This document shows, piece by piece, positions 21,801-30,630 of a stretch of 64,000 nt of DNA. Position 1 is the stretch's first letter. Each line of letters begins with the position of its first letter. The notes under the pieces were generated by a model that saw nothing but the letters and a program-made list of their open reading frames with translations, was not told the DNA's origin and did not search any database. Source of the DNA: Pseudoalteromonas luteoviolacea (GTDB taxonomy: Bacteria > Pseudomonadota > Gammaproteobacteria > Enterobacterales > Alteromonadaceae). A program made the translations under genes and the position numbers. The stretch is from the NCBI RefSeq assembly GCF_018100925.1, contig NZ_JAGJEH010000018.1, forward strand, positions 33,851 to 97,850. The letters run 5' to 3'.

Positions 21801-22154
21801 AAAACGCATGCCTTGTTCTGGCTCAATACACCCAGCAATGGTGGCCGCCACAACCTCACCCAAGCTCGAGCCCAGTACAAAATCAGGCTTAACCCCGTGT
21901 TGTATCAAGCTTGCCGCCAATGCATATTCCAGCATGTAGATAGCGGGGTGAGTATAACGCAACTCATCAAAGACAGGATTTAGCTGCCCTGTGCTCGTGT
22001 ATAGCTTGGCGAGAATTGACCTCCCCCCTGCTTCAATGGCAACCCTATCCAAGCGTTGCATATTATTGCGAAACGCCGCATTGTTGTTATAGAGTGTCTC
22101 GGCCATTTTGTAGTGTTGGGAACCCTGCCCTACGAACATAAATACTAGTGACAT
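18825..22154 (-). CDS. mmpC: Trans-acting AT-AT-enoylreductase, MmpC-like
   Basis: 1109 residues with three domains. AT1 is about 1-310: GQGSQ near the N-terminus and nucleophile Ser97 in GSSLGE, where the usual His of GHSxG is Ser; AFHSS follows. AT2 is about 330-620: GQGAQ, canonical GHSLGE with Ser420, and APFHSR typical of malonyl-specific ATs. A PfaD-type FMN enoylreductase fills about 660-1109 (GTGGLSDENIAQ, GAAGGIGTPES, ADFILTGSINQ). In mupirocin the equivalent MmpC feeds malonyl to the AT-less synthases and gives enoyl reduction in trans. AT2 is probably the loading enzyme; AT1 may be an acyl hydrolase that clears stalled chains, as proposed for tandem ATs of trans-AT systems. It lies 75 nt after mmpB and 72 nt before mmpD in one operon. 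An in-frame Met324 with its own Shine-Dalgarno sits exactly between AT1 and AT2. Confidence 0.92.
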   Translation of the reverse strand: MSLVFMFVGQGSQHYKMAETLYNNNAAFRNNMQRLDRVAIEAGGRSILAKLYTSTGQLNPVFDELRYTHPAIYMLEYALAASLIQHGVKPDFVLGSSLGEVVAATIAGCIEPEQGMRFVVEQADIFERYADTGGMTAILADPQQCGELKLAERGLEIAALNYDAHFVVSGSNDALTELEAQLPQYGHAFMRLPVTQAFHSSKLNRAKSAFLELCQKYRFYEPSLPLISSTTGALVKRVDGDYFWQVVRQVIQFPQAVATAEKLGARHFCDLGPSGTMANFAKRCLSHQSGCEITALLNPFAATLDLFNELIATYSHSEQGNKNMSMTNTAIDPATKVYMFPGQGAQQVGMGRELFDKYPQLIRAADEILGYSIKALCLNGPVSKLGNTQYTQAALYTVSALSYLDKIANEAEPDVVMGHSLGEFNALFAAGVFSFEDGLRLVKKRGELMAQMSDGGMVAVMKCAPEVIQKVMDTAHIKDIDFANYNSPSQLVLAGPKDSLARLTLGLEEEGAAVVPLNVSAPFHSRYMAQVQRHFADYLTQFSFATPNKVIISNVHAQPYDVAQLKQCLAMQISSPVRWCDSIDYLLHKGVSNFHEVGHGQVLTNLLAKIQTAWTSTHGTSVKSKESTSVPANGARPIHAVAPLTSRQLGSEHFKKKYGLQYAYATGAMYKGIASKALVIRMAKAGFLSFFGTGGLSDENIAQNIDEIQQALGSATTVGMNLVCNLANPDKEMRTVELFMRKGITVIEAAAFLSVTPALVRYRLQGLSRDAHGNVRATNRIMAKISRPEVAEQFLKPAPAHVVKKLLEQGLVSREQAELAKTIAMADSLCVEADSGGHTDMGVLSVILPTIIRLRDRVANEYNYRAQIDVGAAGGIGTPESAASALMLGADFILTGSINQCSPEAGTSDEVKALLQDANIHDTRYAPAGDMFEIGAKVQVLRKGVFFPARANKLYELWQRHQGWHEVDAATRDLIEKKYFKRSFDAVYQETCEYYNKAKPQEIVRAEKDSKHKMALVFRWYFIHTNRIAISGAADKVDYQIHCGPSLGAFNQWVKGTRFEAWQNRHVDEIAHLLLDGTAEYMTQKYAQLMTRAEQPKQGAAVPEVALQD
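21183..21200 (-). promoter_or_regulatory. Internal ribosome-binding site and start between AT1 and AT2 of mmpC
   Basis: On the minus strand AAGG is followed 10 nt later by an in-frame ATG (codon 324, positions 21183-21185) and another ATG two codons on (MSM). The start falls in the short linker directly before the second GQGAQ acyltransferase, where a free-standing AT-ER protein would begin. It could direct separate AT2-ER synthesis or be a relic of gene fusion. Confidence 0.45.
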
Positions 22155-22229
22155 AAGCTGCTCTCTTGCTCTGAAGTCAACACGTTAGGGGGGCAACAAT
22201 GATGCGCTATAGCGGCCATTTTTCGATTG

Positions 22230-25200
22230 TTAAACATCATTTATCTCCCCAGCCTGTGCTGCGAATTGTGGCGTGATCGTCTGGCGTAGGATCTGCGCAA
22301 CATCCGCTACATTGGCTTTTTCCAATACGCTGTAATGGCCACCTGAGACCGAAACTAGGGGGATGTTTTGTAAGCAATAGCGGCGATATTTCGCCAGCGT
22401 TTGTTGGCGGTTTTCGCCTCCCATATGGCTTTGCTTAGCCAACAGCAAGGTAATATCACCGTCGTATTTTTGCGACGGCACATACTGCAATCCCATCAAT
22501 ATCTGCTGCGCATAGGCGTGCATTATCTGCTGCAGATACGCCTTGCTGTGTTCAGTGGACACCGCAGCTTCATCGAGTAAGGCCTGAGCCAGTGGGGTAA
22601 CCACGTCGTCACCTTGGGCTTGTTTGTGAGCCAGTGTATTTGCTACCTGTGTATCGCGAACAAAAAATTGGAAAAACGCAGACAAGGATATGTCACCTTG
22701 CGCGTACAATTCGCTGTCCAGCATAAAAATATGTACTTTGCGACCCTCATTGCGCAATAAACAAGCCATTTCATACACGACACTGGCCCCCAAGGAGTGC
22801 CCTAGCAAATAGATAGTTTGTTGCTCGGGTAGCGATGACAGCTGAGTCACATAATCCTGTGCCATGGCCTGGATGCTATCGTGCGCAATGCTCGAATCAT
22901 GAAACCCTCGATGGCCAAAACCATAAAGACGCATACGACCTTGTAACAGCTTCACCAAGGGGGAGAAACTGCTCAACATAGCGCCGGCCGCCGGTACGCA
23001 GATCAGGGCAGGCCCTGCGCCTTCAGAACCAGAAAGTGACACCATGCCATGCTCAACTTGCAGCTCCTCACCTGCCTGAGTGGCACTTAATTGCTCGGCA
23101 AGTGCACGAATACTGTTTGCAGCCATTAAATCATGCGTGGTAACTTGAATGTTGAGTGTCTGGTGAATTTTTTGCTGCCATTGCACCAACTCCACTGAAC
23201 TGCAACCACTCAGATCCAACGCGCCAGTGAGCGTCAGGTGTGCCTGCTCGGCCATGCTATCCTGCGCCAATCTCAAAAGCTGCTCCTCAAGCTCAGTGTT
23301 CGCAATCAGCTGCTCAGAGCGATCCGCCGACTGGTTGATTTGCTGTTCAAATTCACCAATCCAATGTCGCGTCGCTTTAAATGGGTATCCCGGTAAACTT
23401 ACCCGTCGCACCACTTCACCCCGATACATATTTTGCCATGCGATAGATAAGCCGTTACACCAAAGTGACGCTAACATACTCAGATCACGAGATTTCAGCC
23501 AACCATCTACCACCGTCTGTAACGCGGTGTCGCTTTGCAGCATAGAGACAATCGGTGGGCAACTCGCACTCGTGCCTTGGTATACGCCAGGCGCATTGTA
23601 TTCACCTTGCGTAATTTGGGTTAGACATTCAACAAATTCGGCTTGCGAATTGACCACCATAGCTACCCGCTCTTCCATCGCACTGCGCCCCACTTGCAGT
23701 GTGTAGGCAACACGATACAGATCAAGCTGAGGTTCGCGGGCAAGCCAAGTCAGTAAATTGCGCGCTTGGATCGCAATTTGCGGCTGTGTTTTTGCAGACA
23801 GCAGCATGACATAAGGGCCATGTGTTTGACGTGCGCTTTGGGGATCAGGTGCGCGGTATTGCTCAACAATGACATGTGCGTTGACACCACCAAATCCAAA
23901 AGCGTTGATCCCCGCCACTTTGGGGTCGCGCTGTGAACCGCGTGACCATGGCTCGGCCGTTGCAGGAATATAAAATGGCGACTGTGCAATGTTAATGTGC
24001 GGGTTCAATTCATCACTGTGCAAGTTTGCAACCAGATGGTTGTGTTGCATTTGCAAGACAACCTTAAGTAAAGAAGCCATGCCCGATGCCATTTCCATGT
24101 GTCCAACATGGGTTTTAACCGAGGCCAGCGCACAACCCCCTTGTTGCGCCCCCTTAAATGCCTTCGTTAGCGCTTGAAACTCAACGGCATCTCCGATTTC
24201 AGTACCGGTTCCCTGTGCTTCAACGTAACTAACTTGCGCGGGGTCAATGTTTTTCTCTTCATAACACGCTTTGATCAATGTCGCTTGTGAGTTGGTATTC
24301 GGTGCGGCAAATCCGCTTCCTTTGCCGGTATAGCCCACTTTACTATTGCGGATCACAGCAAGGATATTATCTCCATCTCGTTTTGCCTCAGATAAGCGTT
24401 TCAATAACACAGTAGCAACGCCTTCACTGCGCACATAGCCATCTGCATTGGCTGCAAAAGCACGGCACTGGCCCGCTTCGCTAAGTAGGCCTGCACGGCT
24501 CAAATTAATGTGGCCCTGTGCAGTCACTATGACGTTAACGCCCCCGACTAAACATAAGCGACAGTCACCGCTGCGCAGCGCTGTGACAGCCCGGTGTAAA
24601 GCGACCAGAGCACTCGAACACGCAGTCTCAACAGGTTCACTTGGGCCTTTTAAATTCAAAAAATAGCTGATCCGGTTTGGCCCCAAAGAAGGTGCATTGA
24701 TCGGCCCAGACAACTCCATCGATGCGCCCGCGCCTTGATCACTGGCATTGTTTTCAGAACCATATCCGCTGGTATGCGCAATACCAATATACACTCCCGT
24801 ATTTGACCCTGACAGCGATTCCGGCGCATACCCGGCATCTTCAATTGCGTGCCAAGCACTTTGCAACAGTAATCTTTGCTGGGGGTCCATCTGCCTTGCT
24901 TCGTGGGAGGAAATACCAAAAAACCCGGCATCAAACTGGTCAATTTGAGCTAAAAATCCGCCCCACTTACTGCGCGTGGCACGAGGATCTTGTTTGGTAT
25001 CACCGTACACATCGCGCCAATCCCAGCGCTCCTTAGGTATTTCAGTGACGCAGTCTTTCCCTTGTTTCAAATTATCCCAAAATTGTGCAATATCACTGGC
25101 GCCAGGAAATTGTCCATCCATACCGATAATAGCGATGCAATCATCATCTTGGTCAACAGTCGAGTGGCGAGCTTGCTGTTCAGTCTCTTGCATATCCTCC

Positions 25201-28200
25201 GCGTACGGTCTAACCGAAGGGTCGACAGGCTGTTGTGAATGCACTGTTTTTACTTTCTCGACGTATTCTACAGGCGCTTTATCATCGCTGTGTGAGTCAG
25301 ACAGGTGAGCCGCCAGAGCGGATACGGTGTTGATGTCGTAAAAAATCGTGGGCGCCAGCTCTGCTTGGTAGCGATGATTGATCGCCTGAGCTAACTCAGC
25401 AAAGCTCACCGAGTCAAAGCCCAACTGATCCAGCGGCGTATGGACGTCGAAGTCATGTTTGGCGATTTTCAACATGTCACTGATCAACACCAACAATGCT
25501 TGTGTTATGTCTGAGTGCGCCTCTTTTTGCGACTCAACAACGGTCGCTGAAGGCTGAACAGACTCCGTACTGCGCACTTGATGCTGCGTGTCACTTAGCA
25601 ACTCATTCATATGATGAACCAACTCACCAACACAGGTGCACTGATAGAAAACCGTGGTAGACAACTCAACCTCGTAGCGAGCACTGAGCGCACTTGCTAA
25701 CTCAGTCAAAGAAACCGAGTCAAAGCCGATCTGCTCAAATGTCGTGTCCGCATCAATGCTCTCAGCGGGTACTTTGAGCAACTCGCTGATCTCAGCAATA
25801 ATATCCCCTTCATTGCACGGTGCGCTTGGCGCTGTTTTAGATATTTGCACGGGAGATTGAGTCGGTGCATGGCTGAGCTGCGTTTGTAAATACGCAACCA
25901 GTTCGGCCACTACAGTACACTCATAAAACAACGTAGCAGAGAGCTCTACGTCCAGCGCCTGACTTAAGTGGCTGGCAAGCTCTCCCAATGAAACCGAATC
26001 GAAACCAATGTCCGAAAACGCCGTATTACCATCAATACTCGAAGCTGGCACTTTGAGTAACTCACTGATCATCGCGATCACGGTATCTTCACTGAGCGAT
26101 GGCGCCACCGCCGCAGCGCTGGGATGCTGGGGAACAGCCGTTCTCTCTTGCGCGGTTGCGCTCTCATCGCCTTGGGATAGATGCGATTGTAAGTAGTGGG
26201 TCAGCTCATCAATTTGAGTGCAGTCATAAAATACACTAACGGGCAGCTCTACCCCTGTCGCTTGGGTCAGCACATTCGCCAATTCACTGATAGAGACTGA
26301 ATCAAAGCCAATATCAAACAGCGCCGTTGTGCCATCAATGCTCGACTGAGGCACTTTCAGTAAATCACTGACTTCACGGATAACATCTTGCACGTTGAAA
26401 GACGCGGCGGCTCCACGCTGCGCTGGCTGCTCAACGGTGTAATACGCATCCACGGCCTGCAGTTGGTGCGCGAAGTTTTGGTACGCTTCCCCCGTGCCAT
26501 ACAAGACCAGAACCTGTGATACTTTTGCGGCCAACGCGCTCGAAAACGCGTCAAGCCCAGCCTCGGTTGGCAGTGGTATTAATCCAGATGTTTCTTTCAA
26601 TTCGCGCATCGCATGACGGGGCATTCGCATCCCACCATCTTGCCAAAGCGGCCAGTTGACGGACACACTGTGACCGGAGCACTCCCCGCGTTTAACACGC
26701 AGCGCCCTATCGTGGGCAAACCAGTCCATAAACCCGTTTGCCGCCGCATAATCGGCCTGACCTGGCGCACCCAATACACTGCTGATCGATGAGAACAAGG
26801 CAAAAAACTTTAATTCACATGTACGCGTCGCAGCGTCCAAATTGACGAGCCCTTGCACTTTTGGCGATAGCACTCGGTCCATATGCTGTGGCGATTTTCT
26901 GACGATCATACCATCTTGTAATACCCCCGCGGCATGCAAAACCCCGGTGATTTGACCAAACTCTTCCAACACCTGTGCAATGGCATCTTCCACCTCGTTT
27001 AATCGCGAGAGATCAATCGCTTGATAATGCACCCTATCGCCCTGCGCATTGCACTGTGAAAGCCACTGTTGGCGCGCTAAATCCAGCTCGCCACGACCCC
27101 ATAGGATCACCTTACTGGTTTGGGTCTGGGCAAGAATAGTCTGGGTAAATATTTTACCAAGGCCACCAAAACCACCGCTGATCAGGTACACCCCTTGCTC
27201 CTGCCACGGCGACACGGCTTTTTCAACTGCTGGCAAAGCCTGCCAGCGCCTGATGTCACATTGTTGCGACTTCAGTTCAATGCAACTGGGCTTGTGTGTG
27301 TGAGCATTGTGTATGATCTGCTTTTCAACCTCTGCGCTAGAGTCCGCCATGATCACATCCGCAAATTTAATCACATGCTCGTGAATGGCCGCTTCGAGCA
27401 TCGGCAACAGCCCCGCATACATGCGCTGGTCTGTACCTGGTGGCGCGACCAATTGGATGCGCTGAGGCTTGGCCCCTTGATGCTGAATGACTTGTTGTAA
27501 CACCGCCAGCAGTGCTTGTGCATAGTGCAGATAATGATCCGCGCTACACAGAGAGGCCTTCGACGCTTCGGCAGGTGCATCGATACACACCACCTCTACA
27601 CCTGTAAAACGCGCGCGCAATTGAGCAGACCACTGTGCTGCATCGCCCAGTAAAACAACCCAAGTTGTATCGCCGTTAAAGTTATCCGTTGTTGCTGCGG
27701 CGAAAGGCTGTGACTGCCACGTCGGTGACAAGAGTTTGATTTCCCCACAAGGCTCTGCTTGCTCTGTTTTTGACGGTCTGCGCTCCTTGACCAGCTCCTT
27801 TTTCACAGGTGTCGACGACTTCATCACCCGTGCAGTATAACCGAGTAATTGCAAGCACACATTGCCCTGTTCATCACACAGTGACAAATCAATAACCTGA
27901 GTGCTGACCGTACACTGTTTGGCATCAAGTATGACCCACACAGTTTCTGGCAAGGGGGCATATTCTTTCACTTGATTGAGCACAAAGGGGACCATAGGCC
28001 CTTGTTGAGAGTCAGCTTCCTCTACGTAGGGCTGTTCGCCAAGATAAAAGCCCAAAATACAATGCAGTGCTGAGTCGAGTATTTCCGGGCGCCACTTCAT
28101 CGTTTGAGATGGCTGCGGCTGTGGCTGCTGCGCTTTCAGTCGTCCCACCACGTATGCTCCACTGCGCTGCAGTGACTCAACCCCACGAAATGCCGATCCA

Positions 28201-30530
28201 TAGTCCAGCCCAGCCTGCAAAAACTGACCATAGAATGTCTGCTTATCGACCTCAATCGTCTTACCCTTCTCGCGCAACTGCGCTAACTCAGGCACCTTGC
28301 TGGGGGCTTCGCGCTCACCTAAATTGATAGCCCCACGACAAAAGTCTCCACTGGATGGGTCGAGCAAGTCGTAAATTCTAAACCGCGTACGCTGCCCTGC
28401 TTGCGGTAGGCAAGACAATTCGATCACAACCTGTTTGCTCTGACCGTCAAATATCATCGGGCGACGCCAAGTTACATTGTCTATTGAGTAATGCTGATGT
28501 TCCTCTAATAGGGTGCTAAGCGCCTCCCTTACTAGCTCCAGATATGCCACACCAGGCAGGATCGGGTTTTGGTTGACCACATGTTGTGCGATAAAATACT
28601 CACTGCCGGTCAAAGGTATAATCGATTGCAAAGGCTTTAAATAAGACGCCGTCTGCTCGCGCACAGGCGCTGCATTTTCAGCCAGCGCTTCAAGTTGCGC
28701 TAATGGTGGATAAGTACGCTCAACATCGGTGTCAGGTACCCAGTAACGCTGCTTTGCAAAGGGGTATCCGGGTAAGCTCACTTTGTTTGGCAGTGTGCCA
28801 TCATATAAGGCTCGCCAGTCAACTGGGTAACCTTGGATCCACAACCCTACCAAGGCGGGCCAATCCGCCTCAGACAAGAGATCAGCATAGACTAGATTAT
28901 TGGCAGTAATAAATGCATCCAACGCTTTGCCTTTGATAATTTCTCCATACCAGCGCTGGGTCGGTTTGCTAATGTCATCAAATTGATGCTCTAGAACATC
29001 GGCGAGTTGCTGGGTAAGCTCATCCATTGAATTTGCTGCGAGGGCAAGTCGGTGCTCATGATGCGCTCTACCAACTTGCAAAGTACTGGCGATACTGCGA
29101 AGGTCCTGCACATCGTGGACACTCTGACCGGTGTGTTCAAGCGTAGTGTGCAATCGCCTTACCGCTCTGTGCAGCTGCTCAGTACTTTTAGCCGACAACA
29201 CGATATAACTTGGCACAGATACGGATTGTTGCTCAACGGGGATCTCTGCGACATACTCCTCAACCACCATATGCGCATTTGAACCGCCAGCGCCAAATGC
29301 TGAGATACCCGCTACGCGCTTTTTCCCCTCAGCAACTTGCCACGGCTGTGCTTCACGTGGCACGTCAAACGGAGAGTTATCAAAATCAATATAGGGGTTG
29401 CGTGTTTGTGAGTGAATAGAGGGGACAATGGTTTTATAGCGCATTTGCAGCAAAACCTTCGTTAATCCGGCAATGCCTGATGCACTTTCACAGTGACCAA
29501 TATTAGATTTGATAGAGCCTATCAAGCACGCCGCTTCGCCCTGCGCATTCTTGGCCAGATAACCCTCGTTATATGCCCTTTGTAAACCATCGACTTCAAT
29601 CACATCTCCAATTGCGGTGCCTGAACCGTGCGCCTCAATATAACTGATGGGATCAGACGCCGTTTTTGCCAACGCTTGGCTTATTACCTCTGCCTGCGAA
29701 GATGCTTTTGGTACGGTATACGTTCTCGACGCGCCGCCATGGTTGATGGCCGTCGCTAGGACCACCCCATAGATATGATCACCATCTTCGAGGGCATCAG
29801 CGAGGGGTTTGAGCAACACAGCCCCAACGCCTTCTGAAGCCACATAGCCTGTCGCTTTATCCCCAAAACTATGACAGCGCCCAGTTTTCGATGAAAAACG
29901 CCCCGCACTATGTAAAATAAACTTATTGGGGTGCAGTGTTAGGTTGACGCCACCTGCGATGGCGGCACGGCACTCGCCGTTTAAAATACTTTGACACGCT
30001 AAGTGTACCGAGCTGATGGAGCCCGAGCACATGGTATCAATGGTCATGCTAGGACCGGTAAAATTACAACAGTAAGACACCCCATTAGTAATAGAAGCAT
30101 TGAGTGCAGAAACCGGTGTATTGGCCTGACTGTACATCAAATATTCATTGTACTCTACCGCGCAAAATACCCCTACAGGCCCTCTCTCTGAGAGCCCTTC
30201 ACACGAGTATCCAGCATCTTCAACTGTGTGATAGGCACACTGGAGAAATTGCCTTTCTTGAGGATCGGTCAGCTCGGCGACTTTTGGCGCCATATTAAAG
30301 AACAAGGGGTCAAATTGATCTACATCATTGATGAATCCACCCCATTTACTATAACTTTTACCATACACCCGGTTACCTGGCTGATGATACAAAGCGTGAT
30401 CCCAACGCGTTTTGGGTATTTCCGTGACGGTATCTTTGCCTTGTTTGAGGTTTTCCCACAATTCATCTAGGCTGTCTGCGCCTGGGTATTTTCCTGATAT
30501 CCCAATGATCGCTATTTTTTGGTTGCTCAC
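22230..30530 (-). CDS. mmpB: Fatty-acid-type PKS with TE, MmpB-like with extra KS
   Basis: 2766 residues from a GTG at 30530 (AAGGGG a few nt upstream). Order: KS (5-430, Cys168 in DTMCSGS, HGSGT), DH (His650 in HVVNQNPILP, where Gln replaces the usual Gly; DSALH later), KR (about 930-1330, GGFGGLG near 1115, SSISS and DYAAAN), four tandem ACPs (Ser1411, 1512, 1605, 1707), a second KS (about 1797-2220), a degenerate ACP-like segment (about 2400-2490) and a thioesterase (Ser2579 in GHSLGAS). The second KS keeps Cys1971 (ETACSSA) but has Gln2106 instead of His in QGTGT, the mark of a non-elongating KS. Mupirocin MmpB, as I recall it, is KS-DH-KR-ACP3-TE and builds 9-hydroxynonanoic acid iteratively; the fourth ACP and the KS-ACP-like insert are extra here. 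Likely product: an omega-hydroxy fatty acid. Confidence 0.9.
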   Translation of the reverse strand: MSNQKIAIIGISGKYPGADSLDELWENLKQGKDTVTEIPKTRWDHALYHQPGNRVYGKSYSKWGGFINDVDQFDPLFFNMAPKVAELTDPQERQFLQCAYHTVEDAGYSCEGLSERGPVGVFCAVEYNEYLMYSQANTPVSALNASITNGVSYCCNFTGPSMTIDTMCSGSISSVHLACQSILNGECRAAIAGGVNLTLHPNKFILHSAGRFSSKTGRCHSFGDKATGYVASEGVGAVLLKPLADALEDGDHIYGVVLATAINHGGASRTYTVPKASSQAEVISQALAKTASDPISYIEAHGSGTAIGDVIEVDGLQRAYNEGYLAKNAQGEAACLIGSIKSNIGHCESASGIAGLTKVLLQMRYKTIVPSIHSQTRNPYIDFDNSPFDVPREAQPWQVAEGKKRVAGISAFGAGGSNAHMVVEEYVAEIPVEQQSVSVPSYIVLSAKSTEQLHRAVRRLHTTLEHTGQSVHDVQDLRSIASTLQVGRAHHEHRLALAANSMDELTQQLADVLEHQFDDISKPTQRWYGEIIKGKALDAFITANNLVYADLLSEADWPALVGLWIQGYPVDWRALYDGTLPNKVSLPGYPFAKQRYWVPDTDVERTYPPLAQLEALAENAAPVREQTASYLKPLQSIIPLTGSEYFIAQHVVNQNPILPGVAYLELVREALSTLLEEHQHYSIDNVTWRRPMIFDGQSKQVVIELSCLPQAGQRTRFRIYDLLDPSSGDFCRGAINLGEREAPSKVPELAQLREKGKTIEVDKQTFYGQFLQAGLDYGSAFRGVESLQRSGAYVVGRLKAQQPQPQPSQTMKWRPEILDSALHCILGFYLGEQPYVEEADSQQGPMVPFVLNQVKEYAPLPETVWVILDAKQCTVSTQVIDLSLCDEQGNVCLQLLGYTARVMKSSTPVKKELVKERRPSKTEQAEPCGEIKLLSPTWQSQPFAAATTDNFNGDTTWVVLLGDAAQWSAQLRARFTGVEVVCIDAPAEASKASLCSADHYLHYAQALLAVLQQVIQHQGAKPQRIQLVAPPGTDQRMYAGLLPMLEAAIHEHVIKFADVIMADSSAEVEKQIIHNAHTHKPSCIELKSQQCDIRRWQALPAVEKAVSPWQEQGVYLISGGFGGLGKIFTQTILAQTQTSKVILWGRGELDLARQQWLSQCNAQGDRVHYQAIDLSRLNEVEDAIAQVLEEFGQITGVLHAAGVLQDGMIVRKSPQHMDRVLSPKVQGLVNLDAATRTCELKFFALFSSISSVLGAPGQADYAAANGFMDWFAHDRALRVKRGECSGHSVSVNWPLWQDGGMRMPRHAMRELKETSGLIPLPTEAGLDAFSSALAAKVSQVLVLYGTGEAYQNFAHQLQAVDAYYTVEQPAQRGAAASFNVQDVIREVSDLLKVPQSSIDGTTALFDIGFDSVSISELANVLTQATGVELPVSVFYDCTQIDELTHYLQSHLSQGDESATAQERTAVPQHPSAAAVAPSLSEDTVIAMISELLKVPASSIDGNTAFSDIGFDSVSLGELASHLSQALDVELSATLFYECTVVAELVAYLQTQLSHAPTQSPVQISKTAPSAPCNEGDIIAEISELLKVPAESIDADTTFEQIGFDSVSLTELASALSARYEVELSTTVFYQCTCVGELVHHMNELLSDTQHQVRSTESVQPSATVVESQKEAHSDITQALLVLISDMLKIAKHDFDVHTPLDQLGFDSVSFAELAQAINHRYQAELAPTIFYDINTVSALAAHLSDSHSDDKAPVEYVEKVKTVHSQQPVDPSVRPYAEDMQETEQQARHSTVDQDDDCIAIIGMDGQFPGASDIAQFWDNLKQGKDCVTEIPKERWDWRDVYGDTKQDPRATRSKWGGFLAQIDQFDAGFFGISSHEARQMDPQQRLLLQSAWHAIEDAGYAPESLSGSNTGVYIGIAHTSGYGSENNASDQGAGASMELSGPINAPSLGPNRISYFLNLKGPSEPVETACSSALVALHRAVTALRSGDCRLCLVGGVNVIVTAQGHINLSRAGLLSEAGQCRAFAANADGYVRSEGVATVLLKRLSEAKRDGDNILAVIRNSKVGYTGKGSGFAAPNTNSQATLIKACYEEKNIDPAQVSYVEAQGTGTEIGDAVEFQALTKAFKGAQQGGCALASVKTHVGHMEMASGMASLLKVVLQMQHNHLVANLHSDELNPHINIAQSPFYIPATAEPWSRGSQRDPKVAGINAFGFGGVNAHVIVEQYRAPDPQSARQTHGPYVMLLSAKTQPQIAIQARNLLTWLAREPQLDLYRVAYTLQVGRSAMEERVAMVVNSQAEFVECLTQITQGEYNAPGVYQGTSASCPPIVSMLQSDTALQTVVDGWLKSRDLSMLASLWCNGLSIAWQNMYRGEVVRRVSLPGYPFKATRHWIGEFEQQINQSADRSEQLIANTELEEQLLRLAQDSMAEQAHLTLTGALDLSGCSSVELVQWQQKIHQTLNIQVTTHDLMAANSIRALAEQLSATQAGEELQVEHGMVSLSGSEGAGPALICVPAAGAMLSSFSPLVKLLQGRMRLYGFGHRGFHDSSIAHDSIQAMAQDYVTQLSSLPEQQTIYLLGHSLGASVVYEMACLLRNEGRKVHIFMLDSELYAQGDISLSAFFQFFVRDTQVANTLAHKQAQGDDVVTPLAQALLDEAAVSTEHSKAYLQQIMHAYAQQILMGLQYVPSQKYDGDITLLLAKQSHMGGENRQQTLAKYRRYCLQNIPLVSVSGGHYSVLEKANVADVAQILRQTITPQFAAQAGEINDV
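25310..26380 (-). repeat. Four tandem ACPs in MmpB
   Basis: Four carrier domains with a period near 100 residues and serines at 26298-26300, 25995-25997, 25716-25718 and 25410-25412. All carry the core GFDSVS followed by (S/G/T/A)EL and an FY(D/Q/E) segment in helix III. They are clearly copies of one another and distinct from the ACP types in MmpD and MmpA. In mupirocin tandem ACPs of MmpB act in parallel to raise flux (family knowledge). Confidence 0.88.
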
Positions 30531-30630
30531 TCCGATCCCCTTCTGTCAATATTTTGCACCGCCCCAAACCCAAGCTTTTACCAAGCACCGTGGTGACGAT
30601 TAAATGCTTTTCTGTGCGTACTTCGCGTGT

